Shown here piece by piece: positions 51,633-60,283 of a stretch of DNA of 64,000 nucleotides. The position numbers were made by a program, and so were the translations under genes. The notes beneath the pieces are model-generated. The model saw nothing but the letters and a program-made list of their open reading frames with translations. It searched no databases and was not told the origin of the DNA. The DNA is taken from the NCBI GenBank assembly GCA_016201405.1, contig JACQCZ010000017.1, positions 1 through 64,000 of the forward strand, read 5' to 3'. This stretch comes from Candidatus Acetothermia bacterium. Its GTDB lineage: Bacteria; Bipolaricaulota; Bipolaricaulia; RBG-16-55-9. How positions within the stretch are numbered: position 1 is the first letter of the stretch; each line of letters begins with the position of its first letter.

Positions 51633-52832
51633 ATGAAAGGGGAAATTTTCAGAATGCTTGACATTGAAAAGGCGCGTCGCGAGACCCCAAGCTGCGAACA
51701 TATTCTTCATTTCGATAATGCCGGAGCTTCGCTGATGCCTCAACCCGTGCTTAAGGCAATGAAAGATCATCTCGATTTAGAGGCAGAGATCGGAGCATAC
51801 GAAGCGGCAGATCGCAAGCAAGATTCCATCGAGCATGTTTATGATTTATTAGCTCAGTTCATCAGCGCAAAACGAGAGGAGATCGCGTTTATTGAGAATG
51901 CCACCCGTGCCTGGGATATGGCATTTTATTCGATTCCATTTAAACGTGGAGATCGGATTTTGACAGCGACGGCAGAGTATGGCAGCAACTACGTTGCCTA
52001 TTTACAGATTGCTCGCAAGACGGGTGCCGTTATTGATGTGATTCCTAACGACAAGTCCGGTCAGCTCTCAGTTGAAGCGCTCAAAAATATGATGGATGAG
52101 CGAGTGAAGCTCGTCTCCATCACTCATGTTCCTACCAATGGTGGCTTGGTAAATCCAGCAGTAGAGATCGGGAAGATCGCGCGTAAAGCGAATGTTCTGT
52201 ATCTTCTCGATGCCTGTCAATCCGTAGGGCAGATGCCAATCGATGTCAAAGAGATCGGCTGTGACATGCTCTCGGCGACTGGACGAAAGTTTCTGCGTGG
52301 TCCACGTGCGACTGGCTTTCTTTATGTAAATAGCAATGTAGTTGAGAGTTTGGAGCCGCCCCTCTTGGATATGCACGCTGCCGATTGGCCTTCCCGAGAT
52401 GAATATATTATCCGACCTGATGCCCGGCGCTTTGAGAATTGGGAACAGAATTACGCAGGGAAAATCGGGCTTGGCGTTGCCGTAGATTATGCACTTGGAT
52501 TGGGACTCGAAGACATTTGGCGACGCGTGAAGGGCTTGGCTGACAGGCTCCGGGCAAAGCTCAGCACGATTCGGGGCATTAATGTGCGTGATTTGGGGAT
52601 TGAGAAGTGCGGCATTGTGACGTTTACGTCTAAGAACGTTGATGCTCAAATAATCAAGCAGGAGCTTGCCAAGAGAGGCATCAATGTCACGGTCTCGACA
52701 AAAGTCTGGACGCGACTAGATATGGAAGCCCGCAATATTGAGAGCCTAGTCCGGGCCTCGGTCCACTATTACAATACTGAGGACGAGATTGAGCGATTTT
52801 GTCAGGCCGTCTGTGAGATCATTTCCAAATAA
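51633..52832 (+). CDS. PLP-dependent class V aminotransferase (cysteine desulfurase/isopenicillin N epimerase-like)
   Basis: The 399-aa protein is a fold type I class V enzyme. It has HFDNAGASLMPQPVL at the N-terminus, ATRAWDMAFYS, the Asp-containing YLLDACQSVGQMPIDV and the PLP lysine in SATGRKFLRGPRATGFLYV. No SufS/IscS active-site Cys loop can be identified, so it may be an aminotransferase, lyase or epimerase rather than a desulfurase. AAGGGA lies 6 bp before the ATG at 51633, deciding the start against the ATG at 51654. A DinB-domain gene follows after about 21 bp. Confidence 0.85.
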   Translation: MKGEIFRMLDIEKARRETPSCEHILHFDNAGASLMPQPVLKAMKDHLDLEAEIGAYEAADRKQDSIEHVYDLLAQFISAKREEIAFIENATRAWDMAFYSIPFKRGDRILTATAEYGSNYVAYLQIARKTGAVIDVIPNDKSGQLSVEALKNMMDERVKLVSITHVPTNGGLVNPAVEIGKIARKANVLYLLDACQSVGQMPIDVKEIGCDMLSATGRKFLRGPRATGFLYVNSNVVESLEPPLLDMHAADWPSRDEYIIRPDARRFENWEQNYAGKIGLGVAVDYALGLGLEDIWRRVKGLADRLRAKLSTIRGINVRDLGIEKCGIVTFTSKNVDAQIIKQELAKRGINVTVSTKVWTRLDMEARNIESLVRASVHYYNTEDEIERFCQAVCEIISK

Positions 52833-52853
52833 TCGAAAGGAGGAAGAGCTCAT

Positions 52854-53339
52854 ATGGGCAGAACCCGAATCACAACGCTTCAAAGAATCATGAAGGACAT
52901 CCGCACAGAATTGCTAAAGGAAGCCGAGAAGATCAAACCAGAAGAATACAACTGGGAGCCGCGCCCCAAGATGAGGACGCTGAAAGGTCAGATTCAGGAG
53001 ATCGGTTCGATGGAGAAGATCTGCATCCATAACCTTAGGACCCAGCAGCCATTGGATTGGGGCAAGGCCATTGCTTGGAGCGGAGAGGATCTGGTCGCAC
53101 ATCTGAAAGATCTGGAAGGAGTCCGCAAAGAGACCAATCAATTTCTCGATTCATTGCGGGATGACAAAGAGCTGGATAAGCCGCATCAGCTCCTGCCTGA
53201 GTGGAGACAATTCTGGTGGAATCAAGAGAGTATCTCTTCTGAAGAGATACTGCGCTGGGTTGCGCGGCATGAATATTATCATTTGGGTCAAATCATCTCG
53301 TATCTATGGATTTTGGGGAACAACCCCTATAAGCCATAA
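52854..53339 (+). CDS. DinB-family protein
   Basis: The 161-aa product is a four-helix DinB/YfiT-type protein with the metal motif RHEYYHLGQI at residues about 142-151 (two His), the middle helix with the conserved WSGEDLVAHLKDL and a first metal ligand probably replaced in QEIGSMEKI. Members bind a divalent metal and include thiol-dependent transferases; the exact role is unknown. GGAGG is 9 bp before the ATG. It is cotranscribed with the class V PLP gene before it and a class I aminotransferase gene after it. Confidence 0.85.
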   Translation: MGRTRITTLQRIMKDIRTELLKEAEKIKPEEYNWEPRPKMRTLKGQIQEIGSMEKICIHNLRTQQPLDWGKAIAWSGEDLVAHLKDLEGVRKETNQFLDSLRDDKELDKPHQLLPEWRQFWWNQESISSEEILRWVARHEYYHLGQIISYLWILGNNPYKP

Positions 53340-53369
53340 ATTTCAAATCCTGTGGGGTGATGATTTGTA

Positions 53370-54518
53370 ATGTCAGTGCGCCGATTGGAAGGCATCCCCG
53401 GATTTTCCATAGACAGAGTGGCCGCAGCGGCTGGCAGTGATCCAGAAATTCTTCGCATGGAGAACCTGGACACAGACCTGCTTCCACCTCAATCTGCCAT
53501 CAAGGCGACTCGCGCTGCCATTGGCCGAGATGATGACAATAGCTATCTTCCTTTTACGGGCACTCTCGATTTGAGAAGCGCCGTCTCAGAGCACCTCAAG
53601 AAACTGACAAAGCTAGAGTACGACCCCAACTCGCAAATTGTGATCACCTGCGGCGGAACTGAGGGAATGTTTGATGCTCTTCTTGCAACCACAGATCCGG
53701 GAGATGAAGTGGTGTTAACCGACCCGACGTATGCGGGCATGATCTATCGCGTGCAGCTTGCAGGGGCTGTGCCAAGACTCGTTCCTTTTGTCATCCGAGA
53801 GAACCAATGGCGACTCGATCTAAATGCCTTGCGTGCAAGCATCAATAAGCGCACCCGCGCTCTGTTCATCATGAATCCATCCATGCCCTCGGGGGCCGTT
53901 CTCAATCAGACTGAGTGGAAGGCGATTGCCGACATCTGTCAGCATAACTCGTTCTGGCTCATTTACAACGCTGCGATGGAGCGCATTCTCTTTGACCAGC
54001 GTACGCTCATTCACCCCGCCTCGCTTGATGGGATGGCTGAGAGAACCATTATTGTGGGCTCCGTCTCCAAAGAGTATCGCATGATCGGCTGGCGAGTGGG
54101 CTGGGTTGCAGGTCCAAAAGAGATCATGGCAGACATTGCCAAGGTCCACATTTATAACGTTGTAGCGCCAACCGGCATATCTCAGGCAGGTGCTGCAGCG
54201 GCTCTAAGAGATTCAAATAATGGTGTAACAGAAGCTGTCAACATTTGGGAGCAGAGACGAGACGTTCTATTAGAGCAACTTCATAATTACTCAGTCATTC
54301 CAGCGGCTGGCGGCTGGTCTCTGCTGCTCAACGTGAAAGAGATCGGCCTCACCTCTTTTGAGGCATCGAAGTCACTCTTAGAAAAGGGTAAGATTGCCGC
54401 CACTCCCATGCGCGACTGGGGCAAGGTCAATAGCGATCAATTCGTGAGACTCGTCTTTAGCAATGAGCCTGCGAAAAGACTGGCCGATTTGAAAGCTCGC
54501 TTCACAAGAGTATTCTAG
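53370..54518 (+). CDS. PLP-dependent aminotransferase, class I/II
   Basis: The 382-aa enzyme has the class I/II features: YLPFTGTLDLRSAVSEHL, ITCGGTEGMFDALLATTDPGDEVVLTDPTYAGM, MNPSMPSGAVLNQTEW and the PLP-binding lysine in VGSVSKEYRMIGWRVGWVAGP. It resembles aspartate or aromatic aminotransferases and the related histidinol-phosphate group; the substrate is unknown. In place of the usual Asp-x-x-Tyr motif it has LIYNAAMERILF, so the pyridine-nitrogen contact is altered. It is the third gene of a plus-strand cluster (class V, DinB, class I/II) with short gaps and ends at a shared terminator. Confidence 0.85.
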   Translation: MSVRRLEGIPGFSIDRVAAAAGSDPEILRMENLDTDLLPPQSAIKATRAAIGRDDDNSYLPFTGTLDLRSAVSEHLKKLTKLEYDPNSQIVITCGGTEGMFDALLATTDPGDEVVLTDPTYAGMIYRVQLAGAVPRLVPFVIRENQWRLDLNALRASINKRTRALFIMNPSMPSGAVLNQTEWKAIADICQHNSFWLIYNAAMERILFDQRTLIHPASLDGMAERTIIVGSVSKEYRMIGWRVGWVAGPKEIMADIAKVHIYNVVAPTGISQAGAAAALRDSNNGVTEAVNIWEQRRDVLLEQLHNYSVIPAAGGWSLLLNVKEIGLTSFEASKSLLEKGKIAATPMRDWGKVNSDQFVRLVFSNEPAKRLADLKARFTRVF

Positions 54519-54534
54519 GCATCTGTAAAAATTA

Positions 54535-54566
54535 AAAGCCTGCGGGAGCGAACGCCCGCAGGCTTT
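54535..54566. terminator. Bidirectional intrinsic terminator
   Basis: A perfect 12-bp stem, AAAGCCTGCGGG (54535-54546) with CCCGCAGGCTTT (54555-54566), encloses the loop AGCGAACG. On the minus strand it is followed by TTTTAATTTTTA, a good U-tract for the gene that ends at 54590; on the plus strand the T-run is only TTT but it also follows the aminotransferase gene. The two genes are convergent. Confidence 0.85.
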
Positions 54567-54589
54567 AGAGCTACTACTATATTGACTAC

Positions 54590-55510
54590 TTATCTCAACA
54601 CGAGCAGCTTTTGAATCGAGCTTGTGCTTAGTCGATGATTTGGCCCGTAAGCTAGCACTCGATAGAGATAGACTCCGTTCGCAATCTGGTTGCCGTCAGA
54701 ACGAACAAGATTCCAGCGCAGCTTGCTTCCTGTTGATTCTGCCTCCGTAATCCGTTTTCCAGTCAAATCAAAGACTTGAACTTCTATGCCTTCAATTCGC
54801 TCTCCAAGGGCCGTGAAGAGAACGCTTTTCTGAGTGGGCTGTGCATTGAACGCGATAGCTGCAAACTGGTTTGCGGCCACACAAATTGAGGACTGCGAGA
54901 TCCATGCGTCGACGGCTGCAAAGAAGATTGTATCTGAGCTTGTGCCACTGACCCAGCGGTCAATGACGCTGAAGAACTCGGAGTCGTCCAGCTTGCAGTT
55001 GGCGTCTTTATCGAATGTTTGCAATGAGACGTGAGAGTCAACAGGATTGGGGGACGGCGTGGGTGCTGGCGTTGGAGAGGGGACGGATGCATCCTTCCCG
55101 CCTGGTATCACATTGACTTTCTGAGATTTGGAATCATCTGGGGTCCTGATCTCGATTGTATAGGTGCCGATATGATCAAAGATGTGACGAAACGGGAAGT
55201 TGGAGACTTCACCTGGCTCAAGATGAATGTCATAGAGATTGAAAAGCCTGTCATTGATGCGAATCTCTATGGTGGGTGTTCCGCCCTCAGTACCGGCATT
55301 GCTGATGACAGCCAGTCCTTGAAGCACGTCTCCCACTGCACCAGAGCTTTGAAACTGAAATTGAGCGATCAGATACTTGCTGGCCGATTGCTGCTCATGC
55401 GATTGGGGTTGGGGTGCTCCAAAGACGAGTCCAGGGGCGGTCAAAAAGCTGACAGACGCACAGATAAAGGCGAGCAGTCTTGCTCCTACGATGATTCTCT
55501 CTCTCACCAC
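54590..55510 (-). CDS. Exported protein with the same EF-hand-like module as 23633-24619
   Basis: This 306-aa protein has a signal peptide (residues 1-31) and an Ig-like beta domain of about 90 residues (residues about 45-135), a Pro/Thr/Ser linker (SPTPAPTPSPNP), then the module at residues 167-203 (DKDANCKLDDSEFF, DRWVSG, FFAAVDAW) and a tail with VQVFDLTGKRITE, GVYLYRVLAYG and KLLVLR. The module and tail are paralogous to those of the protein at 23633-24619, where the module is at the N-terminus. It should be exported and possibly calcium-binding. RBS AGGAGG precedes the start by about 5 bp. Confidence 0.72.
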   Translation of the reverse strand: MVRERIIVGARLLAFICASVSFLTAPGLVFGAPQPQSHEQQSASKYLIAQFQFQSSGAVGDVLQGLAVISNAGTEGGTPTIEIRINDRLFNLYDIHLEPGEVSNFPFRHIFDHIGTYTIEIRTPDDSKSQKVNVIPGGKDASVPSPTPAPTPSPNPVDSHVSLQTFDKDANCKLDDSEFFSVIDRWVSGTSSDTIFFAAVDAWISQSSICVAANQFAAIAFNAQPTQKSVLFTALGERIEGIEVQVFDLTGKRITEAESTGSKLRWNLVRSDGNQIANGVYLYRVLAYGPNHRLSTSSIQKLLVLR

Positions 55511-55734
55511 GTGTCCCTCCTGTGATCCAGATTGGATCTATATGATTGCTAACGAAAATGGTAAGAGGTCATGTAAGCCAGGATAGGCGCGAGTGTCCGC
55601 TGCGGGTAAGCACTCTGGCCTGGCAGTGATAGACGGCTTGCGGCACCCAAGGTTGGATCGTTGATGCCTGCTTCTGTTCCCCTTCGCAGCCAGAGCAAAA
55701 ATCTTCTACACTGTGCGCTTGTGGAAATAGATTT

Positions 55735-56268
55735 ATGAAAAGATGGATCTTTCTCCTTGCAGCAGTCTTGGTCATTTTGGGATTTGATATTTACACCAAG
55801 CAGTGGGCCTTGGAAAATCTTCATTATGCTGAGACTACAAAACTCTTGGATATCGTGCCTATCACGTTGACCTTTAACGAAGGAGGCGGCTTCAGCCTTA
55901 CATTTGGGTCTTATTCGCGCTGGATCTTTACAAGCATTGCTTTAATCATCTTGCTTGTTCTTCTCTATTTTTATTCCAAAACGCCCTTGGATCACTGGCT
56001 GCGCCTTCTAGCACTCTCTATGATCTCTGCAGGTGCTTTGGGGAATCTGATTGATCGACTCCGCTGGGATCACGGAGTGGTCGATTTTATTGGCCCCTTT
56101 GACTTGGGGTTTATGCTCTGGCCCATCTTCAATATTGCCGATATGGCTGTTAGCACGGGTGGCCTCTTACTAATTCTGTCACTCTGGAAGAGCAAGCCGG
56201 CCCAAGAGCCAGAGCCTATTGGCCCATCGACTTCCGAAATCTCTGAAGAGAATCGACCTGTTGTCTAG
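55735..56268 (+). CDS. lspA: Lipoprotein signal peptidase (signal peptidase II)
   Basis: The product (177 aa) is LspA, the aspartyl protease that removes signal peptides of lipoproteins. It has four membrane helices, the first catalytic aspartate in GVVDFIGP, the second in FNIADMAVS and the conserved NLIDRLRWDH between them, as well as the N-terminal FDIYTKQWALENL. The C-terminal tail is short and hydrophilic. At least one lipoprotein in the window (36909) would be its substrate. The next gene begins 7 bp after its stop. The ATG at 55735 has no strong ribosome binding site but gives the usual length. Confidence 0.94.
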   Translation: MKRWIFLLAAVLVILGFDIYTKQWALENLHYAETTKLLDIVPITLTFNEGGGFSLTFGSYSRWIFTSIALIILLVLLYFYSKTPLDHWLRLLALSMISAGALGNLIDRLRWDHGVVDFIGPFDLGFMLWPIFNIADMAVSTGGLLLILSLWKSKPAQEPEPIGPSTSEISEENRPVV

Positions 56269-56275
56269 GAGGAAT

Positions 56276-57478
56276 ATGAAGAGCAAATATGTAGTCTTGG
56301 GAGCGGGGCGTCAGGGCACAGCCATCGCGTACGACCTCGCATGTTTTGGAGAGGCATCGGCAATTCAAATATTTGATCAAGATCAGAGATTGGCTCAGAA
56401 GTCGGCAAGACGCGTCAATCAGCTTTCGGACAGCGAGATAACTTCAGGTTCTCTACTCGATGTCGGAGACAGATCAGAGTTGAGCAATGTTCTCAAAGGA
56501 ATCGATGTCTGTGTGAGCGCCGTTCCATATAAATTTAACGCTTCGCTTACAGAATCTGCCATTCAAGCAGGCGCTCATTTTTGCGATCTCGGTGGCAATA
56601 CCGACATTGTGCGCGAGCAGATTGGTATGGCGAGTGCTGCAAAAAAGGCTGGTGTCTCCGTTGTGCCTGATTGTGGTCTGGCGCCCGGAATGGCCAATTC
56701 TCTAGCGCTTTACATTTTGGAAAGACTCAATTCAATCAATGCGGCGCCGCGCCAAATCAAGATGTATTGCGGTGGGCTGCCTCAAAATCCACAACCGCCA
56801 TTGGGGTACCAAATGCTCTTTAGCATGGATGGGCTGATCAATGAGTATGACAGCCTCGTCTATTCACTGCGCAATGGCAAGGTCAGAGAACTCGAGCCAC
56901 TGACAGAATTAGAAGCGGTCGAATTTCCACTACCCATTGGGCGCTGCGAGGCGTTTTTGACATCAGGTGGCACATCGACAGCACCTTGGAGATATGAAAA
57001 GAGCCTGCAGGCTTATGAATACAAGACTGTGCGCTATCCCGGCCACTGCGAAAAGATAAAAGCGATACGAGATCTCGGCATGTGGGAGTCTGGTCAGACG
57101 AGCATTCGCGGTACTAAAGTCGCTCCGAGAGTTGTCTTTGCGCACATGGCTGGGTCACGCCTGGAATTTCCAGATGCACGCGATCTGGTTGTATTGAGAG
57201 TTCAGGGGATTGGCGAAGAGAAGAAGTCAAAGCGGCCAATCAAGATTCAGCTTGATCTGATTGACTACTTTGATCCAGTGACAGGCTTTACAGCCATGGA
57301 GCGGACGACAGGATTCCCAACAGCGATTGTGGCCATTTTGCAGGCGCAGGGAGCCATCAAACCGGGTGCCAATCCGCCCGATCCGTCCGTGCCTGCCAAG
57401 CCATTTGTAGCTGCGTTATTGGAACGGGGTTTTGATTTGAGAGAGACAGTTGAGAGACCGCTCAATCTCAAAGACTGA
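56276..57478 (+). CDS. Saccharopine dehydrogenase-family protein
   Basis: The 400-aa protein has an N-terminal Rossmann domain (VVLGAGRQGTAIAYDLACFG) and the saccharopine dehydrogenase/homospermidine synthase C-terminal domain (VVPDCGLAPGMANSLALYIL, IKMYCGGLPQNPQPPLGYQMLFS). Close relatives include L-lysine dehydrogenase and archaeal/bacterial saccharopine reductase-like enzymes, so an amino-acid dehydrogenase role is likely. AGGAGG lies 5 bp before the ATG at 56276; the frame is open to 56219 within lspA but is not used. It is cotranscribed with lspA. Its end abuts the convergent argF gene. Confidence 0.87.
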   Translation: MKSKYVVLGAGRQGTAIAYDLACFGEASAIQIFDQDQRLAQKSARRVNQLSDSEITSGSLLDVGDRSELSNVLKGIDVCVSAVPYKFNASLTESAIQAGAHFCDLGGNTDIVREQIGMASAAKKAGVSVVPDCGLAPGMANSLALYILERLNSINAAPRQIKMYCGGLPQNPQPPLGYQMLFSMDGLINEYDSLVYSLRNGKVRELEPLTELEAVEFPLPIGRCEAFLTSGGTSTAPWRYEKSLQAYEYKTVRYPGHCEKIKAIRDLGMWESGQTSIRGTKVAPRVVFAHMAGSRLEFPDARDLVVLRVQGIGEEKKSKRPIKIQLDLIDYFDPVTGFTAMERTTGFPTAIVAILQAQGAIKPGANPPDPSVPAKPFVAALLERGFDLRETVERPLNLKD

Positions 57479-58390
57479 TCATTGCATCAAGAGCGCCATG
57501 ATTGCTTTTTGTGCATGAAGTCTGTTCTCAGCCTCGTCAAAGATGACTCCCTGTGGGCCGTGCGCCACTTCATACGCAATCTCTTCGTCATAGTGGGCTG
57601 GGAGACAGTGCATCACGATGGCATCCGGATTTGCCTGTTTGAGTAGCTCTTTCGTGATTCGAAAGCCTTTGAAAGAGCCCTTCTTTTGCTCCGCGACTTC
57701 TTCTTGCCCCATGGAAGCCCAGACGTCAGTGTAAAGAACATTGGCCTTCGAGACTGCCTCTTCGGCGTTGTGAACAACTTCGACTTTTGGACCGAACTTC
57801 TCGGCGTACTCTACAATCTTGTCGTCAGGCTCAAAGCCTTTCGGGCAGGCCACAGAGACAGACATTCCAAGTTTCGGGGCAGCTTGCAGCCAAGAATGGC
57901 AGACATTGTTGCCATCTCCAATCCAAGCGAGCTTCAAGCCTTCGATACGCTGCTTCTTCTCCCAGACAGTCAACAAATCTCCCAAGATCTGGCATGGGTG
58001 CTCGCGATCCGAAAGGCCATTGATGACTGGCACATCGGAGTGCTTGGCCAGCTCTTCCAGAATCTCATGACCAAAGACACGGGCCATAATCCCATCACAA
58101 TAGCGGGAGAGGACTTTCGCGATGTCCTCTGTCGTCTCGCGCTTGCCAAGCTGGATGTCGCTCGGTGTCAAATAGATGGCGTGGCCGCCAAGATGCGTCA
58201 TCCCCACTTCAAAAGAGACGCGTGTTCGAAGGGATGGCTTTTGAAAAATCATCGCCAAGGTTTTGTCTTTTAGCAGATGCTGGCTATGACCCGTCTTGTG
58301 TTCTAGTTTGAGCTGCTTGGCGGTATCAAGAAATGTCCAGATGTCATCACGGCTAAGATCACCTAATGAGACAAAGTGCTTTGATTTCAT
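57479..58390 (-). CDS. argF: Ornithine carbamoyltransferase
   Basis: The 303-aa product is ornithine carbamoyltransferase, which makes citrulline from ornithine and carbamoyl phosphate in arginine biosynthesis. The carbamoyl-phosphate motif is KPSLRTRVSFEVGMTHLGG, HPCQILGDL holds the HPxQ motif, WIGDGNNVCHSWL and the ornithine loop MHCLPAHYDEEI with its Cys are intact. ATG at 58390 with GGAG upstream is chosen over the ATG at 58423. No other arg gene is in the window. Convergent with the saccharopine dehydrogenase-like gene. Confidence 0.94.
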   Translation of the reverse strand: MKSKHFVSLGDLSRDDIWTFLDTAKQLKLEHKTGHSQHLLKDKTLAMIFQKPSLRTRVSFEVGMTHLGGHAIYLTPSDIQLGKRETTEDIAKVLSRYCDGIMARVFGHEILEELAKHSDVPVINGLSDREHPCQILGDLLTVWEKKQRIEGLKLAWIGDGNNVCHSWLQAAPKLGMSVSVACPKGFEPDDKIVEYAEKFGPKVEVVHNAEEAVSKANVLYTDVWASMGQEEVAEQKKGSFKGFRITKELLKQANPDAIVMHCLPAHYDEEIAYEVAHGPQGVIFDEAENRLHAQKAIMALLMQ

Positions 58391-58620
58391 CGCTCGAGCT
58401 CCTTCTGATCTTTCTTTTTCCATCTTACCGGACGTCTCGGCGCTTTGCAGATGCTGGAATTTACGTATTCTATTGCCCTAAATTGTTCTCCTCAGATCAA
58501 CTAATTCACATTGTTATGGCCAAATGTCCTGTGATTCTATTAATGTTTTATTCATTCAGTGAGTCTATTAATGAAATCATGGACGTATTGATGTATTTCC
58601 GGATATTTGTATCATACCTG

Positions 58621-58649
58621 TTGACATTTTATCATTTGTCGGGTAATCT
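58621..58649 (+). promoter_or_regulatory. ilvE promoter
   Basis: TTGACA (58621-58626) and TAATCT (58644-58649) are separated by exactly 17 bp. Transcription would begin near 58656, leaving a leader of about 107 bases before the ATG of ilvE. The leader starts with a base-paired segment. Confidence 0.65.
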
Positions 58650-58658
58650 AGTAAAGGA

Positions 58659-58692
58659 GTGTTCGTCTCTAAGTCGGCTCCGACCAGAACAC
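58659..58692 (+). promoter_or_regulatory. Structured 5' leader of ilvE
   Basis: GTGTTC (58659-58664) pairs with GAACAC (58687-58692) and an inner GTCGG/CCGAC (58673-58677 and 58680-58684) forms a second stem. It is not a T-box or a known riboswitch that I can recognise; it may be a plain leader hairpin or attenuator. Confidence 0.35.
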
Positions 58693-58762
58693 CCAGCGTC
58701 AGTCTGATGCGAGCAGGGCTATCTTTAAGAAGTAAAGCAACATTGATAGAAAGGGGCAATCT

Positions 58763-59668
58763 ATGAAAATATATCTCAACGGGGAATTCGTGCCTGAGGA
58801 GAAGGCGAGTGTCAGCGTATTTGATCACGGCCTGCTCTATGGGGATGGCATCTTTGAGGGAATTCGCGCCTACAACGGATATGTCTTCAAGTTGGGCCAA
58901 CATTTGGATCGCCTCTACGACAGTGCTCAGGCTATCCGGCTGGCTATGCCCCTATCAAAAGTAGAGATGGAGGATGCCATCCTTGAAACGCTTCGCGTGA
59001 ATGAAGTTGAAACTAGCTACATACGGCCTATTGTCACACGCGGCGTGGGCGACCTTGGAATTGACCCCCGCAAGTGCAAGGGAAAGCCAACTGTGATCGT
59101 GATCTGCAAAGAATGGAAGAGCCTCTATCCCGAGGAGCTGTACCAGAGAGGGCTGCGGGCCAAAGTCGCCAGCACACGCGCTAGAGCTCCTGAAAGCCTC
59201 TCGCCCAGCATCAAGTCGCTCAACTATCTCAACAACATCATGGCCAAGCTAGAGGCCAATGCCTGGGGTGCAGACGAAGGCATTATGCTCGACGTACGGG
59301 GCAACGTGGCTGAAGGAACAGCAGACAATCTCTTTATGATTAAGCATGGCGTTGTCTACACGCCGCCCATCGTCTGCAATCTGCCAGGAATTACCCGCGC
59401 CACAATTATGGAGCTGGCAAGCGAAGCCGGTTACGAAGTCCGCGAAGAGAATTTTGGCGTGGCACAGCTCTACATGGCCGATGAGGTCTTCCTTACCGGA
59501 ACGGCAGCGGAAGTGATTGGCATCGTCGAGATTGATGGAAGAATTCTTGGTAAAGGGACACCAGGCCTAGTCACTAACGATCTGCGCAAGCGATTCAAGT
59601 CTGTCACGGGAATTCCGGAAACTGGAACTGCCATTTACAAAGGACAACTCCAGAAAGTTAAGGCTTAG
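58763..59668 (+). CDS. ilvE: Branched-chain amino acid aminotransferase
   Basis: The 301-aa protein is a class IV (fold type IV) aminotransferase that transfers amino groups between leucine, isoleucine, valine and 2-oxoglutarate. It shows FDHGLLYGDGIFEGIRAYNG, the PLP-binding lysine in KSLNYLNNIMAKLEAN, GNVAEGTADNLF and the GITRATIMELASEAGYEV segment with LTGTAAEVIGI. Size and motifs are normal for bacterial BCAT. A promoter and leader precede it and a barrel-like protein gene follows 4 bp after the stop. D-amino acid transaminases share the fold, so BCAT is the likely but not certain specificity. Confidence 0.9.
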   Translation: MKIYLNGEFVPEEKASVSVFDHGLLYGDGIFEGIRAYNGYVFKLGQHLDRLYDSAQAIRLAMPLSKVEMEDAILETLRVNEVETSYIRPIVTRGVGDLGIDPRKCKGKPTVIVICKEWKSLYPEELYQRGLRAKVASTRARAPESLSPSIKSLNYLNNIMAKLEANAWGADEGIMLDVRGNVAEGTADNLFMIKHGVVYTPPIVCNLPGITRATIMELASEAGYEVREENFGVAQLYMADEVFLTGTAAEVIGIVEIDGRILGKGTPGLVTNDLRKRFKSVTGIPETGTAIYKGQLQKVKA

Positions 59669-59672
59669 TTTC

Positions 59673-60272
59673 ATGGATAGAAGCAGGCGATCCCTCTGGA
59701 TTGTTGGGATTCTCTTGATCTCATTCAGTGCATGCCCTGCACTGGCCTTGTTTGGAGAAGAAGCAGCTTCATCAGATGCTAACGCTTCAATCACTTGGTC
59801 CATCGGACTCAATGCCAATTTCCCCTTTTTGGGGGTCAGCGTTCGATATTGGCTCGATGAGACACGTGGATTTGAATTCAATCTCGCTCCCATTCCAGGC
59901 TATGACTACCCGCCCTATGTGCCACCAGAGCCGGGCAAACCTGAAGTGCCAGCTCGTCCCCAGCAAGAGCTGACCGGACCCAATAAGCTCGATCTTCATG
60001 TTTCAGGGCGGTTTCTACTCAAGGTGAGTGATAATCCGCGAGCCGACTTTTACTTCACGATCGGTCCATCCGCGATTCTGCAATTCTCGCAGCTGACCGG
60101 GTTCAGCCTTCGGGAGCCATTTATCGGCGTCTTGGGCGAGATCGAGATTGCAAATTGGCCGATTGATCGAATCAATCCTGTCGTGGACTATGGCTTCGCC
60201 CTCAACCTGCAAAACCTCTACGACTTCCGCTGGATTGCTGGTGGAGTGGGCTTTCACTTCTACTTCTTCTAA
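59673..60272 (+). CDS. Exported beta-barrel-like protein of unknown function
   Basis: The 199-aa protein has a signal peptide (residues about 8-26, ALAL) and alternating polar/aromatic strands that end in FHFYFF, a terminal Phe as in outer-membrane beta barrels. A Pro-rich insert (YPPYVPPEPGKPEVPARP) lies in the middle, probably an exposed loop. I recognise no family. If it is a barrel, it supports an outer membrane in this organism. It starts 4 bp after the ilvE stop and is followed after 11 bp by gltX, so all may be one transcript. RBS is weak. Confidence 0.6.
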   Translation: MDRSRRSLWIVGILLISFSACPALALFGEEAASSDANASITWSIGLNANFPFLGVSVRYWLDETRGFEFNLAPIPGYDYPPYVPPEPGKPEVPARPQQELTGPNKLDLHVSGRFLLKVSDNPRADFYFTIGPSAILQFSQLTGFSLREPFIGVLGEIEIANWPIDRINPVVDYGFALNLQNLYDFRWIAGGVGFHFYFF

Positions 60273-60283
60273 AATCGAATTCC

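Larger units (their letters stand above)
58391..58762. other. AT-rich intergenic region between divergent argF and ilvE
   Basis: This 372-bp stretch holds no gene. It contains the argF ribosome binding site, a low-GC section (58490-58620) without recognised elements, the ilvE promoter at 58621-58649 and a structured leader at 58659-58692. Confidence 0.6.

Noticed and set aside
51633-52832. Cysteine desulfurase assignment (SufS/IscS)
   Set aside because: The fold and PLP lysine fit, but the catalytic Cys loop cannot be identified, so only the class V family is claimed.
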